From Salibaculum griseiflavum (GTDB taxonomy: Bacteria > Pseudomonadota > Alphaproteobacteria > Rhodobacterales > Rhodobacteraceae): a DNA stretch of 50,160 bases. The stretch is from NCBI RefSeq assembly GCF_003129565.1, contig NZ_QETF01000024.1:1-50160 (forward strand), read 5' to 3'. Within the stretch, counting starts at the first letter, position 1. Each line of letters opens with the position of its first letter. Positions 44,000-50,131 of this stretch are shown piece by piece. The notes under the pieces were generated by a model. That model searched no databases and was not told the origin of the DNA. It saw only the letters and a list, made by a program, of their open reading frames with translations. The position numbers were made by a program, and so were the translations under genes.

Positions 44000-44001
44000 G
44001 A

Positions 44002-45372
44002 ATGGCAGTACAGTTGCGCTCGCGAGCCGGGCAGGTCAACGATCGGATGGTTACGCTCGTGGAGCTCTCGCGTAAGGCGCGAATGGTCGAGCGTATCGAG
44101 GAGCTGGACTACCTTGTTGTTAATGCCACGCATCGCTTGGCCCCCTATCGGCAGGCAATTCTCTGGCGCGATGTCCATCAACCTGCCGCTCTGTCTGGGC
44201 TGATGTCGCTGGATGCCAATGCTCCGATGATGGGCTGGCTGACAAACTTCCATCGCCGTGTATTGAGTGATCGTGCTGCGGGGCCGGTGAATGTTGAGTC
44301 TCTCAGTGAGGAAGATCAGGCGGCCTGGCAGGAATACCTACCGTTGTATGCCCTGTGGTTGCCGGACATAACGGCCACCTCGGTGCCCTCTGGCTTGTTA
44401 TTGGTGCGGGCGATACCCTGGAGCGATGAGGAAGGCACCCTGCTCGAGGAGTGGTGGCAGGTTTGGGCTCATGCCAAACGCTCGCTCCAGGGCGGTCAAG
44501 AGGCGCGTCGGCGCCTCACTCCTGGGGTGGTCAGGCAGTGGCTGTTGCCGGCAGAGCGTCCATGGTATCGCAAGCGGCTGATATGGATTGCTGCGGTTTT
44601 TCTGGTGCTTATGCTGCTCCCAGTTCGCATGACGGTCATCGCACCTGGACAGCTTGTGCCGGTTGATCCGCTAAGGGTCCGGGCCCCCATTGAGGGGGTG
44701 ATTTCGGAAGTGCTGGTGAGACCGGCAGAACATGTCGAGGCGGGAGATCCGCTTTTCCGCTTCGATGATGAAATTCTCGAGAAGCGCGTTGAAGTCTCCC
44801 GTCGAGCTCTGAGCGCCGCAACGGAGCAGTATCAGCAATTTACCCAGCAGGCGTTGGATAATGACGAGTTTAGTGCCGAGTTAATTGAAGCAGCGGGGGC
44901 GGTTCAGCAGGCGCGCGCGGAACTGACTTTTCTCGAGTCGCGGCTGAACGACTCAACGGTCCGCGCCGCGATTGGTGGCGTTGCGATTTTTGATAGTGTC
45001 TCGGCGCTGATTGGCCAGCCAGTCGGCGTGGGTGAGCAGATCCTGCGCATCGTCGATCCGGGTAAAATCGAGATTGAGGCGTGGTTGTCCGTAGCAGATG
45101 CCGTCAATTTGCCGCCCGGCTCACCGGTCAACCTCTATCTTCGTTCCGCGCCGCTCAAGCCGGTCCGCGGGGAAGTTCGCTACGTCGCCTACGACGCCAC
45201 GGAGCGACCCAGCGGGAACGTGGCCTACCGCGTTCGCGCGAGTCTTGATCAAGCGGATCTTCACCGCGTTGGCCTTAAAGGCACAAGCCGACTCAGTGGC
45301 GGCTGGACTACGCTGGGTTACTGGATACTGCGGCGGCCGATTGCCAGCCTGCGGACGCGGCTCGGTACCTGA
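44002..45372 (+). CDS. Membrane-anchored HlyD-family adaptor with N-terminal cytoplasmic domain
   Basis: A 456-residue protein starting 2 bp after the giant gene's stop, so probably translationally coupled. Residues 1-185 are cytoplasmic with no signal peptide; VPSGLLLVRAIPWSDEEG and the flanking strands and helices loosely resemble a GAF-type domain. One transmembrane segment lies at about 193-210 (LIWIAAVFLVLMLLPV). The periplasmic part has the lipoyl halves (VRAPIEGVISEVLVRPAEHV at about 231-250; later AIGGVAIFDSVSALIG), an alpha-hairpin (about 265-320), and a beta-barrel from about 345 to 430. This is the layout of the adaptor that links an inner-membrane exporter to a TolC channel. It probably works with the M50 fusion encoded next and the TolC-like protein to move the giant protein. 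The N-terminal domain could bind substrate or a signal; that is inference. Confidence 0.85.
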   Translation: MAVQLRSRAGQVNDRMVTLVELSRKARMVERIEELDYLVVNATHRLAPYRQAILWRDVHQPAALSGLMSLDANAPMMGWLTNFHRRVLSDRAAGPVNVESLSEEDQAAWQEYLPLYALWLPDITATSVPSGLLLVRAIPWSDEEGTLLEEWWQVWAHAKRSLQGGQEARRRLTPGVVRQWLLPAERPWYRKRLIWIAAVFLVLMLLPVRMTVIAPGQLVPVDPLRVRAPIEGVISEVLVRPAEHVEAGDPLFRFDDEILEKRVEVSRRALSAATEQYQQFTQQALDNDEFSAELIEAAGAVQQARAELTFLESRLNDSTVRAAIGGVAIFDSVSALIGQPVGVGEQILRIVDPGKIEIEAWLSVADAVNLPPGSPVNLYLRSAPLKPVRGEVRYVAYDATERPSGNVAYRVRASLDQADLHRVGLKGTSRLSGGWTTLGYWILRRPIASLRTRLGT

Positions 45373-45375
45373 ACC

Positions 45376-47490
45376 ATGACAGACTCGACAGCCCTTTCCA
45401 TCTTGCGCGACGAAATCACTGTCTATCCTGGGCCCACTGGGTCTAAGGGGCATCCGAGCTGGGTACTACACGATCCGGCGCCAAATCAATTTTTCCGACT
45501 GGATTGGCCCACTTACGAGATTCTCTGTCGATGGGACTATCGTTCGCCGGAGCTCATCGTTGACGCAGTGAACCGGGAAACGACACTTGAGATTACACTT
45601 GAGGACGTTGAAAGCGTTGCTGTGTTTCTCAATACGCACTGCTTGGTCAAGCGACTTGATTTTGCGGACGCCATGGAGCTTGCTCGGCGCAAACAGGCGA
45701 GTAAAAAAGCGTGGTGGCTTGACCTGATGCATCGTTACCTCTTCTTTAGGGTGCCGTTGATCAACCCGGATCGCTTCTTGGAACGCTGGCTCTTTATTGG
45801 CATTTTTCTTTTCTCACGGGGCTTTACACTGACGACCGGCATAGTGCTCCTGTTTTCGCTGATCAAGGTGGGCCAGCAGTGGGAGGTCTTTCAGTCGACT
45901 CTGCTGGATACCTTTTCCGTAAAAGGATTTATGACCTATGCCTTTGCCTTGGTGAGCGTGAAAGTTTTTCACGAATTCGGCCATGGCTTCATGGCTAAAA
46001 GGTACGGCTGCCGAGTACCAGTGATGGGTGTGGCCTTCCTCGTGATGTTCCCAATGCCTTACACTGACACCAACGAAGTCTGGAAGATCAGCGATCGGCG
46101 TAAGCGCCTCGCGGTTTCAACCGCCGGATTGCGTTTAGAACTTCTGGTGGCAGTTTGGGCAACCTTACTTTGGGTGATTTTACCCGACGGTGCAATTCGA
46201 TCAGCAGTTTTCTTTCTGGCCTCGGTAAGTTGGGTGCTATCAGTGTTGCTCAATATCAGCCCGTTCATGCGCTTTGACGGATATTTTGTGCTAATGGACT
46301 GGCTGGACTATCCCAATTTGCATGCGAGGAGTTCGGCGTTGGCACGGTGGCGAATCCGTCGCTTACTATTTGGCTTGGATGAGCCCCCACCCGAGACATT
46401 ATCCTTGGGGTTCCAGCGTTTCCTCGTGGTGTTTGCCATTCTCACCTGGACTTATCGGTTCATCCTTTTTATTGGCATTGCTATTTTGGTGTACTTCAAG
46501 TTCACTAAAGTGTTGGGACTTCTCCTGTTTGTTGTCGAAATCTACTGGTTCATCCTCGCACCTGTGATCAAGGAAGCAAAACTGTGGTGGGAACGCCGAG
46601 CGGAGATATGGGCACAGCTTCGTACACGCGCTACAATCATGGTGACGTTGGGATTCTTGCTTGTGTTTGTTGTACCACTGCCGAAGCCGGTGACCTCTGA
46701 GGCACTGATGCGGCCGGTCCGGTCAACGCAGTTGGTAGTGCCTGAAGCAGCCCGTGTAAAAGCGCTGGCTGTGAGCGACGGAGCGGAAGTGGTTGCGGGT
46801 AGTCAGTTGGTGGAGCTAGTTTCCCCCATGTTGCTTTTGAACCAGCAGATGGCGGCTATGCGTGCCGAAACGGCGACTAGGCGACATCAGGCCGCCAGCC
46901 TTGACAAGGAGCGCGCTGGCTCGCCGCGGCTGGCCAACGACCAGCGGGAGTCTAGACTGGCCGAGCTCGAGCGCGCCAATCGTGAAGTAACAAAGCTTTC
47001 GCATATCGCACCATATCATGGAACGTTTCGGCTAAACAATCCGGACATTGCCGAGGGCGAGTGGCTGGCAAAGGATACGGTCGTCGGGACGCTAGTTGAT
47101 GCGGATAGCGGGATGGAAGTTTTGACCTGGATTGATGAATCCGCTATCGACCGTGTATCGATCGGTGCCAAGGCTACCTTTTTCTCGCAAAGCTACGGTG
47201 ATGTTATCTCTGGACGGGTGGTAGAGATCGGAAGTGACGCGATTAATTCTCTGTCGTTTCCAGCAATGGCCTCAGTTTTCGGCGGCGATATTCTAGCGCG
47301 TGAAAAAGCCGGTGAGCTAATCCCGGAACGCGCGACGTATCGGGTTGTTGTTGAGCTCGACGGCACTGGACGTAACCGGGTAACTAGCGTCCATTATGGC
47401 CGGTTAAAAATAGGTGCGCGACCGGCTTCTCTGGCTGGACAGTACTTACGTATAGTCGTCTTAAGTCTGATACGGGAGCTCAATCCATGA
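45376..47490 (+). CDS. PqqD-like / M50 (site-2 protease) / HlyD-like fusion protein
   Basis: A 704-residue inner-membrane protein in three parts. Residues about 8-95 form a PqqD-like winged-helix domain (VLHDPAPNQFFRLDWPTYEI, then ESVAVFLNTHCLV). Residues about 140-435 are a multi-span M50 metalloprotease core, with the zinc motif HEFGH at 199-203, a conserved YTDTNEVW segment and a second motif NISPFMRFDGYFVL with Asp301 as likely third zinc ligand. Residues about 440-704 are a periplasmic adaptor part: a lipoyl-like segment (RVKALAVSDGAEVVAGSQLV), a short hairpin, a second lipoyl-like segment (HIAPYHGTFRLNNPDIAEGE) and a beta-barrel. Both zinc motifs are intact, so protease activity is expected. 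It is the only multi-span inner-membrane protein of the cluster. It starts 3 bp after the previous stop and ends in an ATGA overlap with the TolC-like gene. Its role in exporting or processing the giant protein is inferred from context. Confidence 0.86.
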   Translation: MTDSTALSILRDEITVYPGPTGSKGHPSWVLHDPAPNQFFRLDWPTYEILCRWDYRSPELIVDAVNRETTLEITLEDVESVAVFLNTHCLVKRLDFADAMELARRKQASKKAWWLDLMHRYLFFRVPLINPDRFLERWLFIGIFLFSRGFTLTTGIVLLFSLIKVGQQWEVFQSTLLDTFSVKGFMTYAFALVSVKVFHEFGHGFMAKRYGCRVPVMGVAFLVMFPMPYTDTNEVWKISDRRKRLAVSTAGLRLELLVAVWATLLWVILPDGAIRSAVFFLASVSWVLSVLLNISPFMRFDGYFVLMDWLDYPNLHARSSALARWRIRRLLFGLDEPPPETLSLGFQRFLVVFAILTWTYRFILFIGIAILVYFKFTKVLGLLLFVVEIYWFILAPVIKEAKLWWERRAEIWAQLRTRATIMVTLGFLLVFVVPLPKPVTSEALMRPVRSTQLVVPEAARVKALAVSDGAEVVAGSQLVELVSPMLLLNQQMAAMRAETATRRHQAASLDKERAGSPRLANDQRESRLAELERANREVTKLSHIAPYHGTFRLNNPDIAEGEWLAKDTVVGTLVDADSGMEVLTWIDESAIDRVSIGAKATFFSQSYGDVISGRVVEIGSDAINSLSFPAMASVFGGDILAREKAGELIPERATYRVVVELDGTGRNRVTSVHYGRLKIGARPASLAGQYLRIVVLSLIRELNP

Positions 47491-49031
47491 ATGACCAGAA
47501 TTTGGCGCGCGGCTGGCGCGGTGTCGTCCTATGTTGCGGTTTCTCCGCGATCTTGCTCGCCGGGTGTGCGGCTGAGCCGGTGGCCATCGATCGGCAGACC
47601 ATGAGCAATGATCTGATTCAGGATCGCCTGTTCGCCCAGAAAGATGTCCCGCCGCTTAGCGGACCACTTAGCCTCGAGGAAGCAATTGCACGAGCGATCA
47701 AGTTCAACCTTGATCATCGAGTGACCCTGATGGAGCAGGCCGTCGCTCGTGGAGAGTTTGATTTAAGCCGTTACGATATGCTGCCTCGTTTACTCGCCGA
47801 TGCCGGTTACAGTATACGTAGCGAGCCCCGCCTCACCCGATCGGTTAATGCAGTCACCGGCGAGGAGCTGGAGTCGGATCCCACCATTAGCGCAGATCAA
47901 TCCAGCTGGGATTTCTCCTCTGAGCTCAGCTGGAGCTTGCTGGATTTCGGAGCTAGCTTTTACGACTCCCAGCAGAATGCGAATCGGCTTCTGATCGCCA
48001 AAGAGCGACGTCGTCGGGCGATGCATCTGCTTATCATGGACGTCCAGACGGCTTACTGGCGTGCGGCCAGCGCCCAGGCTCTAGAGCCCGAGGTCGAGGC
48101 AACCATTCAGGTAACCCGAGCAGCCATTCAGGACACACGGCTTGCCCAACAGGGCAACGCGCAGGGGCCGATGGAACATCTCCGGCACGAGCGGGCTCTT
48201 CTGAGGACCCTGCGCGATATGAAGCAGGTACAGCAGGAGCTTGTGGCCTCGCGCGTTGAGCTCTCTAATTTGATCAATGCACCAGTTGATCAGCCGTTAG
48301 ATCTGGATCCGCCGATGTCCCTTGAAAATCGGCCGCGAGTTCTGGAAGAACCGATGGAAGTACTTGAGAGGGTGGCCCTTTATAATAATGCTGATCTCAA
48401 AGAGCAGTTTTACGGCCTTGAAATCGCAAGGCTGGAAACCCGGACTGCTTTGCTCGATTTGATGCCCGACCTCTCCTTCAGCTGGGGGCCGAGATATACT
48501 ACGGACTCTTTCTCACTCAACAATCAGTGGAACGAAGGCGCGCTGTCGGTGGGCTACAACCTGTTTAGTTTGCTGAATATCAGAAACGTAAGGAACCATG
48601 CCGAGGCTCGGGAAAAGCTTGCCCATATGCGCCGAGTCGCCTTGCAGATGACCGTTGTCGCACAGGTCCATATGGCGGCGCTTCACTCGAGAAACGCCCT
48701 AAGTCGGCTCGATATCGCGGAAGAGCTGCAACATGTAGAGCAGGAGATCGAGTTCCGAATGGTGAATCAGCACAAGGCCGGCACCATTAGCGACGTCGAG
48801 TTGGTGGGTGCTCAGGCAGAGGCAATTATGGCGGATCTACTGCGCTATCAGGCTCTTGCAGGTTTCCACTCTTCGATGGGTCGTCTGCAGGCCTCTCTGG
48901 GGCTCGAGCCGGACATCAGTTCTATACAGGCCGCATCACTTGATGAGATCGAGCGAGAGGTGGGTATCACCTTGAAGAACTGGTATGTAAGCGACAGCTG
49001 GGCCCCACGAGCTTTTCAGCTTGACGGCTGA
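47487..49031 (+). CDS. TolC-family outer-membrane efflux lipoprotein with IS-derived C-terminus
   Basis: A 514-residue protein. The N-terminus has a lipoprotein signal with lipobox LAGC (Cys27). Two TolC/OEP repeats follow: LSLEEAIARAIKFNLDHRV, then strands and long helices with DVQTAYWRAASAQ and LVASRVELSNLINAP (about 58-265), and a second half starting at EVLERVALYNNADLKEQF with helix LSRLDIAEELQHVEQEIEF (about 285-480). This is the usual duplicated TolC fold and length. It would form the outer-membrane exit duct docking with the adaptors of the same operon. Its start overlaps the M50 gene stop (ATGA, 47487-47490). Oddity: residues 501-514 (VSDSWAPRAFQLDG) and the stop are read from the end of an IS66-family element inserted at 48987, so the native C-terminal tail is lost or replaced. 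The core fold appears complete, so it may still function. Confidence 0.88.
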   Translation: MNDQNLARGWRGVVLCCGFSAILLAGCAAEPVAIDRQTMSNDLIQDRLFAQKDVPPLSGPLSLEEAIARAIKFNLDHRVTLMEQAVARGEFDLSRYDMLPRLLADAGYSIRSEPRLTRSVNAVTGEELESDPTISADQSSWDFSSELSWSLLDFGASFYDSQQNANRLLIAKERRRRAMHLLIMDVQTAYWRAASAQALEPEVEATIQVTRAAIQDTRLAQQGNAQGPMEHLRHERALLRTLRDMKQVQQELVASRVELSNLINAPVDQPLDLDPPMSLENRPRVLEEPMEVLERVALYNNADLKEQFYGLEIARLETRTALLDLMPDLSFSWGPRYTTDSFSLNNQWNEGALSVGYNLFSLLNIRNVRNHAEAREKLAHMRRVALQMTVVAQVHMAALHSRNALSRLDIAEELQHVEQEIEFRMVNQHKAGTISDVELVGAQAEAIMADLLRYQALAGFHSSMGRLQASLGLEPDISSIQAASLDEIEREVGITLKNWYVSDSWAPRAFQLDG

Positions 49032-49084
49032 AAGTTCCAAGGGAGGAGCTCGTCGATCAGGTTTTTCGGATGGCTGGCGGCGAT
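48987..49084 (-). mobile_element. IS66-family right-end remnant (inverted repeat plus transposase 3' end)
   Basis: GTAAGCGACAGCTGGGCCCC at 48987 has the GTAA start typical of IS66-family termini. On the minus strand the adjacent DNA encodes an IS66 transposase C-terminus (see 49016-49087). The element is therefore minus-oriented with its right end abutting the tolC-like gene. It is cut on the other side by an IS21-like end beginning near 49085. Confidence 0.75.
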
Positions 49085-49087
49085 TGC
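49016..49087 (-). pseudogene. C-terminal fragment of an IS66-family transposase (TnpC)
   Basis: Read on the minus strand, this encodes IAASHPKNLIDELLPWNF followed by QPSS and a stop (complement of 49016-49018). The IDELLPWNF ending is characteristic of IS66 transposases (xxxHPxNRIDELLPWNW-type tails). Only about two dozen residues remain; the upstream coding part is replaced by IS21-type terminal repeats. It cannot be functional. Confidence 0.75.
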
Positions 49088-49183
49088 GTAATCCGAGGTC
49101 ATCCGGCCACCGATTCCGAAAGTATCCGGCCACCCAATCCAATTTTATCCGGTCAGTGATTCCGGGGTATTCGGCCACCCCTG
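49085..49183. mobile_element. IS21-like terminus with four iterated ~23-bp repeats
   Basis: After TGCGTAATCCGAG at 49085 come four imperfect copies of ATCCGGCCACC-type boxes at 49101, 49124, 49147 and 49169, spaced 23, 23 and 22 bp. Several equally spaced terminal repeats are a hallmark of IS21-family ends, where they act as transposase-binding sites. No transposase reading frame of this element is present, so it is a solo end. Confidence 0.6.
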
Positions 49184-49217
49184 GTAAGCGCCAGCTGGGC
49201 CCCACGGGCTTTTCAGC
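49184..49217 (+). repeat. Second copy of the IS66-type terminal repeat
   Basis: GTAAGCGCCAGCTGGGCCCC and the following 14 bp match the copy at 48987-49020 with two mismatches in 34 bp, in the same orientation. It shares the bases around the transposase stop codon, so it looks like another right end. It is cut at 49218 by a further element starting GTAAGCGCGAG. Confidence 0.75.
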
Positions 49218-49272
49218 GTAAGCGCGAGCTGGCCCCCACCTTCTACCAGGTTCCGGGCAATGCGAGGCCGGT

Positions 49273-49288
49273 CCTGTCACAAGACAGG
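49273..49288 (+). promoter_or_regulatory. Hairpin overlapping the tnpA ribosome-binding region
   Basis: CCTGTC-ACAA-GACAGG forms a 6-bp stem with a 4-nt loop. Its right arm runs into AGGGAG (49286-49291), the best ribosome-binding sequence for the tnpA start at 49303. Folding could mask it and limit TnpA synthesis; this is inference. A longer palindrome lies in the same place before the second tnpA (50082-50117). Confidence 0.45.
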
Positions 49289-49302
49289 GAGTGCGTTTCT
49301 CA

Positions 49303-49533
49303 ATGTGTGCTACGAATGCGTTTCTCCGATCGTTGGGGGTGGAGGTCTATGCGTCCGGTCAACGACGCTGGCCGGATGAGGTGAAGGCGCAGGTTGTCGC
49401 GGAGACCCTTCGGCCTGGTGCAACGGTCAACGCGGTGGCGGCGCGGTATGGTATCCGGCCGAACCAGTTGTCGGCTTGGCGGCGCATGGCGAAGGACGGC
49501 GATCTCGTCCTGCCGGCCGATGAGCGCGATGGG
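49303..49533 (+). pseudogene. tnpA: Truncated IS66-family accessory protein TnpA
   Basis: Residues read [20 protein letters not shown], then [20 protein letters not shown], then [10 protein letters not shown]. This is the helix-turn-helix protein TnpA (OrfA) of IS66 elements. ATG 49303 is preferred over GTG 49291, which lies in the AGGGAG ribosome-binding sequence. The frame is interrupted at about 49534, where an IS21 terminus begins; the frame runs on to 49734 but the added residues are IS21 DNA read out of frame. The usual C-terminal part after the LVLP motif is missing, so it is non-functional. Confidence 0.78.
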
Positions 49534-50033
49534 TGCGGATTTCAGAAATACCGGACAGCTATTTCGCTAATTCCCGGGCAGTTCCGGGAGGGCTTGGGCT
49601 CGGTTGGTCATCGCCTGCGCCGTCGCGGCATTCTGCCGGTCTTGAACAAGGCCGGGAGGGACCATGCCGAGACAGAAGCGAGCGAGGCGCACGACTGTGC
49701 AAGACATACGATCCATACTGCGACTGACGCATGAACAAGGGCTTTCGGCGCGTGAGGTTGCCGCGCGTCTGAAGCTCAGCAAAACGACAGTGGCAACATA
49801 CCTGAACCGGGCCCGGGAAGCAGGGCTGAACTGCTGGCCGCTGCCCAAGGGCCGGGATGACGATTCCACGCTGAAGCAGGTTGTGTTCCAGCGCGTTGGC
49901 CGCCCACCGGGGGACCTGACCGAGCCAGACTGGCCGAAGATGCCATCAAAAACATAACTGCAGGCAGAGGATCAGCCGTGCCCGAGCTGTCCGGGAATTA
50001 CTGAAACGGCTGTCCGGGATTTAGCGTAATAGC
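49534..50033 (+). mobile_element. Internally deleted IS21-family element
   Basis: The left end at 49534 carries AAATACCGGACAG then TTTCGCTAATTCCCGGGCAG. The right end, read on the minus strand from about 50022 back to 49987, carries AAATCCCGGACAG then TTTCAGTAATTCCCGGACAG. The two ends therefore share a two-box inverted terminal repeat with the same spacing. Between them lie only about 300 bp of istA; the rest of istA and all of istB are gone. The exact right boundary (50030-50040) is blurred by the next element. Both ends being kept means it could still move if transposase is supplied in trans. Confidence 0.72.
49664..49957 (+). pseudogene. istA: 5' fragment of IS21-family transposase IstA
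   Basis: The N-terminal IstA pattern is clear: [20 protein letters not shown], then [20 protein letters not shown] (helix-turn-helix), then VATYLNRAREAGL, WPLP and TEPDWPKM. ATG 49664 has GGGAGG (49654-49659) just upstream. IstA proteins usually have around 500 residues with a DDE domain. Here the match stops after about 90 residues and the frame ends in unrelated PSKT. No istB is present. Confidence 0.8.
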
Positions 50034-50081
50034 GTAATCACCCGGTTGGCACCGCCTGCCCATTCCTGACCTGAATGGCTA

Positions 50082-50117
50082 AGACACGTGCATAGCGACG
50101 TCGCTAGGGACGTGTCT
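50082..50117. promoter_or_regulatory. 36-bp interrupted palindrome before tnpA
   Basis: AGACACGT-GCA-TAGCGA-CG-TCGCTA-GGG-ACGTGTCT is a perfect two-step palindrome with 8-bp outer and 6-bp inner arms and symmetrical 3-nt interruptions. It ends 5 bp before the GGAGG of the tnpA gene. It could be an RNA hairpin controlling tnpA or an operator. The sequence alone does not decide. Confidence 0.6.
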
Positions 50118-50131
50118 GAGACGGAGGGTGT

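Larger units (their letters stand above)
49218..49533 (+). mobile_element. IS66-family left-end fragment with truncated tnpA
   Basis: GTAAGCGCGAGCTGGCCCCC at 49218 is an IS66-like left terminus, followed by a leader of about 85 bp and then a tnpA fragment. The element is broken at 49534 by an IS21-family remnant, and no further part of it is seen downstream. Its start lies inside the previous IS66 end, so elements have inserted into each other. Confidence 0.7.

Noticed and set aside
43079-43618. Antisense frame with a GETGPGETGP-like repeat
   Set aside because: The collagen-like look comes only from the 15-bp tandem repeat read on the other strand; there is no independent evidence of coding.
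980-43999. RTX-type type I secretion substrate
   Set aside because: No GGxGxDxxx nonapeptide arrays and no typical C-terminal RTX region. The acidic DxDxDG loops are single EF-hand-like insertions within Ig-like domains.
980-43999. Type V autotransporter
   Set aside because: PATR repeats are present, but the C-terminus is a cadherin-like domain plus a short helix, not a beta-barrel, and no Sec signal peptide is visible.
49534-49734. Continuation of the tnpA frame to a 147-codon protein
   Set aside because: From about 49534 the frame reads IS21 terminal and leader DNA; the residues do not match IS66 TnpA, so the extension is accidental.
50023-50038. AGCGTAAT tandem pair as an 8-bp target-site duplication
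   Set aside because: The two copies are adjacent rather than on either side of an element. They more likely reflect the abutting IS21 and IS66 ends, and the partner flank is outside the window.
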